A stretch of DNA of 64,000 bases from Antennarius striatus (taxonomy: Eukaryota; Chordata; Actinopteri; Lophiiformes; Antennariidae): the NCBI RefSeq assembly GCF_040054535.1, contig NC_090779.1, forward strand, positions 20,942,501 through 21,006,500. The letters run 5' to 3'. Both the position numbers and the translations under genes were made by a program. The notes under the pieces are model-generated. The model had not been told where the DNA came from. It worked only from the letters and a program-made list of their open reading frames with translations, and searched no databases. How positions within the stretch are numbered: the stretch's first letter is position 1; the number at the start of each line of letters is the position of its first letter. Of the stretch, positions 53,101 to 64,000 are shown piece after piece.

Positions 53101-56100
53101 GTCATCCACAGGGGAACTGGAAATTATTACTGCAAGGAGAAGTTAACGTTAAAGAACTTCAATTTTAAGTTGACCAATCCGGAGAGAATCATACCTCATC
53201 CTGTTGCTCAAAGTTTTACGGACTTTAATTCGGTTGACTCGTTCCTCAGCACCAATTCCAGGAGCAGATAAATATTCTATGTCTCATACAATACCAAACA
53301 GCAAAGGATGAAATAAAGCTCAAAATCCTAGAATATTAATCACAGCGGTAAAATATAATAGATTAAAACATAATTTAAGCGCAGTATCAAAAAAGCTGTT
53401 GATGTTGAAGCCTATGTCACATCCATATGATATATTATAAGGTGTTCTTAAGATGTCGTTCTTGTTCATCTTCCACACAATTTGATACATGGGTGAAATA
53501 AACCAAAAGCATCTTTCACTGAGACATTGAGAAATGCTCCTCTTCTTTCACATTCCAGTAAACCAACATAATAGTAGGGATAAATGAGTATTATAAGGAC
53601 AACAGTGGAGAAAAAAAAACAAACAGGAAAATTGGTCTTTGAGGGTCTGACGTTGGTCCGCTCATTATGAAGCAATCAGAGCGCATCAGTGGAATCCTGC
53701 CAAGTCAATTACCTGCACATCTCTTCAAGCCTAGATTCATCCCAGAGGTCAGCCCTCGTGATTTTGATTGAGTTGCACCAGGTGCACATACAGTATTTAG
53801 ACACGGCGGGTTTTTTTCCCCCATCTAGTTCACATCCTGAAATGGCTATTTCATCTGGAACTTTTCCCCGAATAAAGCAGCTGCATAAATAGCAAGCAAT
53901 TTGTGTGCACACAAGTCTAAGCACCAAGGCTTCCTCCACCACATTTGGCCCTCAGCGAAATGTCAGCGACAGTTTAGAGTTCCAATTCTGATCTAGAAAG
54001 ACGACCTCGCTCTAATTAACCTCTGCCTTCGGTGGATGAAGCTTTGTACAGCGCGTGCGACCAAACGCAAGCCTCACATCCCCGGCGTAAATGCGCCAAT
54101 TATCTGAGAGCTTTTGCACAGACCCGCGAGAGACTACAAAGGGTTTAGTCTCCCTCGTCGTGTGTTGGACTTCCTCTCCCGCTCACATGATTTGTCTTTC
54201 GGTCAAACACAACCAACGGGTGGAGCTGCTGCTTCCTGTGCATAGGTAGAAAAAGGCTGAAGGGGTTAAAACAAAGGAGCCCACTGACCCACAAAAACAA
54301 GCACTCATTCATGGCCTCTGTTACTCCCTCATTGCTAAAGTCTGACTCACAAATATTCAAACACCACTGAAGTTCCTCCCCCCACAACCCCATCTCCCAC
54401 ACAAATAACCCACTCCAGCAGAGCGCTCTCTTGATTCCTCCCTTCCGATGAAAAAAAAATCTGCATCCGTGTTCTGTAGCCTCTGTACAAACACGCATAT
54501 AGACATATTGTACATACACGTATGCATGTTGCCACACATTCAGTCTTTTCTTTACACTCACAAACAAACTCCGGGAGCCGGAGACGAGGTCGTTGTGACT
54601 CTTCTCTCAAGAATGCAGAAAAAGTTCGTGTTGCCATTGGAAAAGGAGCGAGGCATCTTGTGTGACCCAAGATGAGCAATTATCCTTTTCAGCACACAGA
54701 CGAAAAAGGACAGGGTTTCTGGGAACATGCCTGCTCAACAATATTTCTCCTGTACAGTAACATTTAAAGCACACGGGCAAATGTCTGTCACTCTTCAGGA
54801 ATGTGTTTTTATACTGTGACTATTTTTACCTCCACTTATTTCCATGCCCGCCAAGTAAAAAACATTTTGTTTGGACGATAAATGCGCAACCAGAAAATGT
54901 TCTGTACTTTGTATTCTAGTTGTAATGTATAGATGGCGTCAGCATTGGGACTTATTTTGTACATGGCTTTCTCAGATGTGGCAACATACGATAAAGAATA
55001 AATGGGATGTTATAGGCAAACCAGATAGGAAACAAACCACAACTAATGCAGACATCTGTCTGCTCTGATTGAAGATAGTAACTCATCCCAGTTTGTAGAG
55101 GCTCAAACAAATTTATGGCCGTGGGTTTTGAGGTTGTGTAAAACAACTTCTACACGATGTCTATAAAGAGTAGGAATAAACTTTCAGGGCTCCGACAGGT
55201 CTGATCCTCCACGCCCAAAATATGTGTAGACAGGCGGCCATACGTACGTACGTACGAACACGGATCTACAGAAATGCATCAGATAAAAGCTTGTAATCCC
55301 GTGTTCAGCCCTCTAAGGTTGGGTGTGGTAGTGATTTAATGTATAGCAGTATTCCAGTTTTGACATTACATACACAGAAAAAAAAAAGGGATCATGTTAT
55401 ATATTCACTATTACACTATTTTTATTCCGCAAAATAACAACAATGCTCTCCAAATTAATTTACTAACCTGGAAATCATTGATTGAGAACTCATGTGTTCA
55501 TATGCATCTCAGATGACGGTGAAATCGTTTGTCATTATATGCTCATACTGGTTTATATGGGTGCACGTCATGTGCACACAGTCTGGCACCACTGACCAAT
55601 CCTTCCTCTCCTTCCACTGATAGACGGTGTTTATAAATGGATTTCCACAGTCGATCTGTGATTCTGTGCTTGCCAACACTTTAGCAGTCAGTCTGTTTAT
55701 ACGGTCTTCGTCTGTGGCAGGATGGCTTCCATGGCACGTTTCCCTTCACAATCCATGTTTATGTCTCCTAATCTGTCCTTCTTTTTTTTCTCTCATTTTA
55801 TGCATGTGTGTTTATCTGTGTGTGTCGCCCACACGGTTTTCCTGCTGTCTGCCAAAGATTAATTGAATTGTTTTCTGACATTTCCATCTGCCATGTGAAT
55901 AAATGAGAGTCCTGTAAGCGTTTACAGGTCACTTCTCCCACCAGCAACTGAAGCAAACCCTTCGACAACGTCTAAGAAAGCAGACGGTATAGAACAGGAT
56001 GCGTGAAACAGCATCTTTGTGAGGGTTCAGCTGCTTCTCTCTCAGCCTGTGACTGAGGATGGCTGACAAAGCTCAGGTTAAAAGACACAATCTAGACAGG

Positions 56101-59100
56101 ACGGGAGCCCTTATTTACATTGAAGATAAGAATTGTGGGTAATAGACATGCTGGCATGTTGACTTGTTTTCGGGAAGCTTCTGGGTTGCCGATGATAACA
56201 ACACAATGTGTGTGTCGTAGCGGTGGTGGCAGGGGGTTTGCTGTTTTCAAACACCTTGGGGTCCACCGTGGAGCATTTAGCCGCAACTAGCGGTGAGTTC
56301 AACGAACTGAATGAAATGCCAACAACCACAACAAAAGAAATAGACAACAGCGGCTGCTTAGATCGCAAAAGACCCTTAGTCAACACTAAATTTGTCCAGA
56401 TAGGGCTACTGTAGAATCATGGCAGTGCATAGTGTACTCCCAGGAAGTGTTCTCAGGTTTGAAGCTGTAATGGTTTTTTCCTGGGTCTATTAATATTGGT
56501 TTACTATTGGTTGCCGAGCAAAAATGTCTGACTCTCTAGTAGTCCAAAATGATCCAAGGTCCACAAATGCTTGTAGCCAAAAAATAAACCAAGATTTATT
56601 TCAAACTAAAATTAATACAGAAGACCAGAAGATCAAATGTTAAATTCAAATAAGGATTGCACTGATAAAGTTAGAATTTACAAAGGAGGAGCAGTCTAAG
56701 CTAAAGCTTGGAGGTTACGCCTAAAGACTGTGTCTTCCTGCTCCAGCCACGCCCTGCAGGTAGGATGACTGGACCTTTATGCTCCAGTCCAGCCACTAGA
56801 TGGGGGTGAGTCTGGGATGTGGCTCAAACAGAACATATACGTATGGGTTAATGCAAACAAACATTCATTTTGGCTCCTACAGAAGCCATTCTGATATTTA
56901 ATGGCTGACAGTGTGTTACATGGCTGCCTGATGTGATGCTCCAAACGTTATCACACATGCAGGGCGCAAAAAAAGTCCAATATCATGTACAGCGTGTAAA
57001 ACAACCACAGATTAAATCATTTTAGGCCTAATAAATCAAAGGTTAAAATTTGCAAGATTAAAAACCAAGAAGATTGAAGCATCTTTAGTTTTAATGCTCC
57101 CCACCTGAGATCTGCTCAAATATCCAGCTAAATATGTCAAATCCCGGATTATATTACATTATCCCTGATTTTTTTTAAATCCAAATCATTGGATTACTCC
57201 TTGATAAACCCAGAACATATTGAGAAGAGTTCAAAACTCTTCTTTGCACGAAGCTTCACGGGCGTCCAATAAGCAGGTTTTTCCATGATGCTTCTGACAA
57301 ACTGAAATAATAAACCTGCTTGGCTTTGAATGCTTGACTTTGAGAGTCCCGCGCGTTAAAAACACACAGACATGTCAGCTTTCGGAGTACATTGACTTTT
57401 AAATTGGCCCTTTAATCTGGGTTGAGAGGAGAGCAGGAATGCACATTTATTGGTGTGGCGTGTCTTTGCCAGCCAAGCAAGACCAAGCTGTGTGTCGAGT
57501 GAATTACAGCTGTGTGTGATCATCGTAATTATAAAGTTCAGGGTAGCCTGCACTCTATTCATCATCACTTGGAGGTAGCTCATATCTTTCGCACACTGAC
57601 TGATACGGTTGACGAATGTATGTGTCAGGAAGGCGGGTGTAGAAAGGGTGTTTTTCATTTTTACTTACTTTCAGCTCTTTTGACAGTTGTGTGTGTTTTT
57701 GTGTGTGTTTTTTTTAAAGCATGCAATTAGCATGTGAGATTACCGATGTGATGGGGGAGGTGAGAAAACCAAATCGCAGGCCCTCCCCTCAGAATGAAAG
57801 TAACCGAGCTGTGAATCACGAGCGTCAAACCCGCTTTTTTTTTTTTTTTTGCCAAACTCCTGCTCATTGGTGATGAGCGATGGAGCATGCAGGTGTTTGA
57901 GGTTCTCCGATGAGCCGTCTCCCCAACCTGATCTCCAGCAAAACAAATATCTATCTCTCACAGATCCATAACACCCTTCGTTTGTGTGTGTTTGTCTGTC
58001 TTTTCCATCTAGCCTTACTCTTCGCGCCTCAAATGCTCGGCTTATCCGAAATGCGTGACAGTCGTAGATACCGTGATGGAAAATGGGAGGAAAACAACAC
58101 CTTCCAGCATTCCCAAAACATTCTGCTCAAATCTAATGGTGCCTCATGCCTTCAATCTGCCATTCGCATACGTGCTGATGGATGAGATGAGCGAGGGAGA
58201 TGAAGACACCGGTGGAGGGAGGTCTGTTGAAATTCCTGGCTTTGGTATCTCCACAGCAAATCGGTTATCATGACTGAAACTGCGATTCCTTTTGTATTTG
58301 TCCTGAATGGCGGGAATTTTTTCTTTCTTTTTTCTCAAGATTAAGTAAATAGAAGGACAGATAGAGGAGGATTGTTTAGATTTGAGATCACTTTAATCCT
58401 GGAAAAAAAAAAATTAAATGAAATTGTGCTTTTGGTTTTGTAATGCGGCATCTATGCTCTGGTTCAAAGTATAAAAAAAAACTTTGGCCAGCAGTATTTC
58501 ATTAAAATCAAAAGAAGAGAGTTGGGTGTGCTACAGTTTCAACTTTCTACAGCATTTAGCTCATTCTTGTGCTTTGGCATCGTCCTCCTCTCGGTTTCAA
58601 TTGAGCACAGCGACATAAGAGCGCCTCGGAGCAGCCTGACTTTTGTGTTGGGATTCTTCATCCTAGAAGATGGAGAGGAGAAACTGACCTTAGAATGTTT
58701 GGGCCCTGATGGGTTTAAACGTTTGGAAAATATAGATCAAGAAAGGATGAAACTATTCCAGCTGATCCCATTGGCTCAGCAGGGATTTGAAAACATTTCT
58801 GACCAATACCATTCATTCCTACATCAACACAGATGTCTGCACACATTTAAATCTTAAATGTCCAAATGTCAAATGATGCTTTTCTGCACAGCAGCAAAGT
58901 TTTATCACATTACCACAGTAATCTCAAATAAATTTAGTTTTTTTCTTACATCAAGGATGTTATATCTCTCCAACTATTATGCCATGAAAATATAGAACAC
59001 ATCCTGTAATCTACTTGATGAAATATTAATCGCCTTGCACGAGTTTCTGCTGTTGAGGTCAGTCTTGACCTTTATTATGCTTTCGATGAAGTCAGCTCAT

Positions 59101-62100
59101 TATCCAAAGCAGAGGAGCTGACACTGTGTTTTGGCTCCAGACCGTTTCTCTTTGACAGGACAAACGATAGAGGGTGAAGTGAGAGATTATTTCCCTACTG
59201 TCGATCTTCAGGACAGCATTCGAACATGTCACCCTCTTCCTCCTCCAGATGCACATTTTATCCTCCTCCAGTTCTTCCGACTAGCTCCTCATCCTCGTTG
59301 TGCTGCGGTTGGTTCTACCAACCTGTCTCTCAGACGTGTCTCTAATCCCTCCACAAACAGCAGATGGGTACAACTCAATCTGGGAACATTTTTGAGCTTC
59401 AAGATGATGCGACACCCAAGGGAGGACATGTGGAGAGACTGACGTCTTTTCCACAGTCCGGTCACCTCCCTTGTTTGTGCTGCGCAAGTCTGGAAAAAAA
59501 AAAATACCAGAGCAATTTAGTTTGTGAAGAATTAGAGATGGGAATTCTCTGTGGTGGCTGCACCCTTGAGCCAGACCCACACTAGTCTCACATTGCCAGA
59601 TCTGTGTCCACATTGCATTTACACCGTGCCAAAGCAGGAGAAAAGCCTGGAAGGACCCGCAGTAAGAAGTATTATATTCTCTTTAGCTACAAAATGTTCA
59701 GTCTCACAGTTTATTTAAAAAATATAAAAAAAACATCTGTAATGGTGAGAATGTTTTTCTTTCTTTCTCTCTCTCTCTCTTTTTTTTTTTTTTAAACATT
59801 TTTCACATAGATGTGAGAAAAAAAATGTTTTTAAAGCCTAAAATAGGAAAATTATTTATTCTTATTCTCTATTTTTTGTCAGATTTCTTAACTTTCAAAA
59901 CAATTCAGCGTGGTTTCAGTCATCTTACGTATATCTTCACCTTTATTACAGTTTTTTTCTACATGGCTGCTTGAGGATGTGCAAAAAACTTCACAATTTT
60001 TTTTTTTTTTTGTGCAACCATGACAGTTGTCAAAATATCCCAATATGAGAGAAGTGAAAAATAAAATGATGAAGTGAAAAAATTCATGGATCTGCCCCTT
60101 TTTCCAGATCCACATTTAATGGGTTCTTCCCCCACAAGCCTTTCACTGAGGTCTCTCTAAAGACGTCCAGTGGTTTTTGTGTGATCCTGCCTAGAGACAA
60201 ACAAACAAACCAACAAACAGATGCCGGTGAAAATACAACCTCCATAACCTTCTTGGCAGAGGTAACAATGGTAAACAACCCCAGCCAGCAACCTCAATGC
60301 AATTCAGTTATATCCTGAAGTCTCCTGGTTTTCCTGGTTTTGATTTGATTTGGAAGCATGACATAGTTATTATTCCTTTCCCTGTGTTCAATCAAATAAA
60401 TGTATTTTACTGATAACCAGCATGCTGGAGTGTATCCACCTCTCATCTTCAGCTTACCCGCTCCATTTCATAGAAACTGTGTACTATACTGGATAAGCAA
60501 AGAAAATCCTCAGTATCTACTGCTGTACTCCAATTATTAAGGAGTATTTCTTTTAATATTGTCTCAGACAGGTGGATTAAATACCTCTATGTTACAGACT
60601 CCTGGTTTCTGTTGGGGTATTTCAGTTGAAATACTCGGTTTAGTTTGATTGCGTTTAGGTTTTTCCATCAATCGGATACTCAGAAACCCCACCAGACATG
60701 ACTGCACTAGTGGGTGCATAAACACAATCATCGTGAACTACATGGTGAGTCTCATTTAAAGTGTCACCGCTGTTTTTAATCCCAGGCGAGCTAAGTGATG
60801 CAAACGAATTCAGTGTTAAAAATTCACCCAGCAGCTCTTTGTGAACGACATGCAGTCATACGGAAAAGTAAAGTATGTGGACAAAAAAGACTGGTAAAAT
60901 GTTATATTTGGCTAATGGCGATTTGTTTGAAACCACCAGAGTACGACCAATACATCATCTGTTGGAATCAAATAGCAACACAAATTGCTCTGAAATCTAA
61001 AGTTCTTACAGCTGATAAACCGTTTATCGGCCTAATTTCTGAGGATTTAATCTGCCATGTATGACAGCTCCTTCTTTTCTTTTCAACTCCTCCACCTTCA
61101 CCCCTCTGCGTCCTTGATGCCTGGGTTTATTCTGTCCTCCCTGATTTGGCTACCACTTGTGTGCCCACATGAGGTCATTCCATCTTTGATGTGAAGCCGT
61201 TTGGCATTGCCTTCGATGAAAAGAAGGCCTCCATGCTACCTTTGATCGTGGGTTTGATGTTACTGATGGCGCACGGCGCACGCGGTTGCCGTCTCCTACC
61301 ATCCTCTTTTAACTCAATCCCAGCTGGTCCCTCCGATTCCCCTGCAGCTTCCTTCTTAACTCTGACACCTGTGTTTGACTCCTATGACAGATAAGTCATG
61401 ACAAAAACCATTGCATACCTTACACTGAACTATTCAATCTACAGCAGGCGGCCGAGCCCTCATACCCTCGATCTACGTCTTTCGCCACCAGCCTATGACG
61501 GGTAGACCCAAAGATCAAACCGGTGATGAAATGGTCTGTCCCCACATCCAAGCAACCTGACGGGAAAATTAATTACCCCGAGGGAAGATGGGGGTGCAAG
61601 ATGGGAGACGTTGGGTGTGGACACGCGTGACTTTCGTCTTTTTACATGTGGACGGAGGAGCTGTATTTACATAGGGGGAACAGAAAAACATACATGTGCA
61701 TTGACAAGTGGAACTTTCATGTGCTGTAATGTTGTGTTAATGACTACAACAAGCGTCGCGCTGTGTGAAAAGGCCGTGTGTCACAAAATGAGGCACCTTC
61801 AGCAGCTGTGAATTTAAACATACATCCACACACATGCTAAACGTGTACATAAACACAACCCACATGTTAGTGCAAGTCACAAGTCATGGCGCTCCACACG
61901 GCGCTGCAGGCGAGGAGGTGACTCACACACACACCTCAAGTGTTGACACACACTGGGAATAAGGTCAGAGTCTTGGCGGAAAAGGTCACCTGCACACCTG
62001 TGCACACTGAGGTACCAACTCTTTCCACTTTATCTTCTCACCTGGTCGCCTCCTACAACTACAATTCCACTGAGGAGGTGAACACGTCGAATGAAGATGG

Positions 62101-64000
62101 GAAGCGAGAGGCTCTCTGCGTGCGAAGCCCCCATTAATCACTGTCAGTTGCCTTGTGTTGTCTGGCCAAACCCCAAAAAGCTCGTGGATGAACCATTGAC
62201 TCCCGTAAAAAAGGGGCTTCCACTTAACCGTGGCTCAATAAAAAGAGCTGAAGCACTTAGTGCGCTGTTAATTACCCCACTTCAAGTGAAGCAGAACTCC
62301 CGTTAACATACCATAATGGACTCTGTCACTATTTGTTCTGGGTAAATGGCGGCAGTGTTGTAAACACAATACATGCCTGTCTAAGGATTACTTGGTGATA
62401 TATGTCTTCAGAATAAAAACAGGACAAGGTGAAGGAAGTCCAATCATCTGCCAGAGAAAAGTCGTTTGGTTGATCCAATCATAGGAAGGATTTTTTGTGA
62501 AGCAGTAGTTTTACGAGCTTCAGGATGCGATCGGATCCTGGAAGCTGAACGATGGATGCATCCAAGACTTTAATGCAAGCCCAAACTTTAATCACACTGA
62601 TCAGTGTGTTGCTCAGGTTGGAATCCAGAACAATGTAGGACATGTCTATAATAAAGAAAGAAATGGAATGAATAAGTAAGTTACGTGCAACAACACTACC
62701 TGGCTTGTCAGAGAAATGTCAGCTAGAGACAGATGTAGAGTTTGGAATGCTAATTGAACACTCTGAGTAAAAACACATACATGGCTGGACCAAAGGTGTG
62801 CAGGGGTCTAAAGAAAGCAGCACACGGATCGACCAATCAGACTTGATGCCAATTTAGACCAACGGCAAACTGCAAGAAAAATAAGTCGCCCTTCGCTCCA
62901 TAACAACCTTTGACAGGACAACTCAAGAATGCAAACATGACCAGCCATTGCTCACTGTTACAAGAGTTTGTTTTGTTAATTCACAAATGAAACCATGAAG
63001 GGTCTTGACAAACCAGCCTCCCCTTTAGAGGTTTTCCAGAAGCCTGGAGATCTCACGCTGACTTGGAAAAAAAGTCCTCTGCACCCTTTTTACAAATCTT
63101 CGCTGTAACCTCTAAACAAAGAGCGTTACCATGTGCCCCGTCTGACGCACCCGTCTATATCTGGAATATAGGAAACCATAAACCCATGAAGTGCCTTTTT
63201 TCCTTCCCACCAACACCTTTCTCTTTTACTGGGGCTTTTTTTGTACGACCAGTCATGGTGGCAGGAGGAGGCTGACGGAGAAGGCCACCTGAACAAACTC
63301 TGGGATCATGCAGCCACGACAGCAGGGCCCCGCCAGATCTTTATAAATGTTAAAACTGATGACTGTCCCAAAGTTACCACTGAAGTTATTGAAACTGAAT
63401 CCTGTGAGGGAGGTTGAAATTTTCTTTCTCTGAAATTACACTCAGACCCCTAAAAAACCATCATCAACTACTACGATTCATTCTGGTGCTGGGAAAAGAA
63501 ATGAAAGTCAGCATTACGTCTCATGCATTTATCTGCAATGATCAAATATAATAGTAATCATTCACGCGTTACAAGGAACTGATGTGTAAAAGTACAGATC
63601 TATCAATCTTATAAAGGTTGCATAAGAACATAAACAAGAAAGAGTGCCCAGAGCAGCGTGTTTGAAGCTAACAATATCTGACCTAGTTCTGAACTAGCCC
63701 ACTAAAAACTGGCACGCTTCTCTCAAGGGCAGCTGGCCTCATGTCTGTTTGTCCTTATAGAGTTTACATGAGTTTGCACCATAGCCTCTTTAAGCATGAC
63801 TTTTAAACAGATATTATGGGTCAAGTGAGGAAAAAAACAGCGAACAATAAAAACTTTGCTTCTTCTCAGTTTAAAAGTAAGTGATGTAGTGCCGGCTAGC
63901 AAAAAAAAAACAAAAAAAAAGTTACAGTCAAATTCAATTACTCTAAGTGGACCAGAGTCAAAATGAGTGGGTCTGTTTCAAATTGGGCCCATTTCAACTC
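53101..64000. other. Gene-poor right end of window
   Basis: No gene could be supported in nearly 11 kb. Local features are a short TACG run at about 55242-55256, poly(T) tracts at about 57834-57850, 59779-59793 and 59997-60011, and a short frame at 61191-61394 with a signal-peptide-like start that is discussed as a finding. Conserved regulatory DNA cannot be recognised without alignment. Confidence 0.45.

Noticed and set aside
56460-56900. Possible solo LTR
   Set aside because: The block looks somewhat element-like, but no TG...CA ends with matching target duplication, primer-binding site or polypurine tract could be defined.
60795-61064. 89-codon + strand frame
   Set aside because: No recognised motif, no signal peptide and no flanking splice sites that extend it.

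Overview
This is a window of teleost fish nuclear DNA. It holds spliced genes with GT-AG introns of a few hundred bases to several kilobases, an AT-rich background, many (TG)n/(CA)n and (GATG)n tracts, and fish-type dispersed repeats. The genes and repeat types fit a spiny-rayed (percomorph-like) fish; the species cannot be named from the sequence alone. Five protein-coding genes can be supported, all by conserved residues plus splice sites that join in frame. All exon models were read by eye.

Layout. (1) About 1-3830, + strand: the last two coding exons of a Dbx-class homeobox gene, best fit dbx2; the 5' part lies off the left edge or was not recognised. (2) 4186-5260, - strand: a complete five-exon prolactin-family hormone of the prolactin-2 type (221 aa, six cysteines), tail-to-tail with dbx2. 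(3) 6374-7534, - strand: a complete four-exon sizzled gene (283 aa, frizzled-type cysteine-rich domain plus netrin-like domain) with a TATA box. (4) 10685-20029, - strand: a 26-coding-exon mov10l1 gene (about 1164 aa), the piRNA-pathway RNA helicase; two non-autonomous DNA transposons with intact ends and target duplications sit in its introns. (5) 25936-39372, + strand: a complete seven-exon nuak1 gene (661 aa), an AMPK-related kinase, followed by a long 3'UTR reaching about 42.6 kb. mov10l1 and nuak1 are divergent, separated by about 5.9 kb.

From about 42.6 kb to the right end (21 kb) no gene could be supported. This stretch holds microsatellites, a LINE reverse-transcriptase tail fragment, and copies of dispersed fish repeats seen elsewhere in the window.

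The five genes do not form a functional pathway: neural-tube patterning (dbx2), a pituitary-type hormone (prl2), dorsoventral BMP/Chordin control (szl), germline transposon silencing (mov10l1) and LKB1-dependent kinase signalling (nuak1). Their shared interest is evolutionary, because prl2 and szl are two adjacent genes known from non-mammalian vertebrates but not from placental mammals. No wholly new system was found. The best candidates for second looks are the transposons inside mov10l1, an unassigned signal-peptide-like ORF near 61.2 kb, a once-interrupted reading frame near 21.6-21.9 kb, and the CpG-rich region upstream of nuak1.
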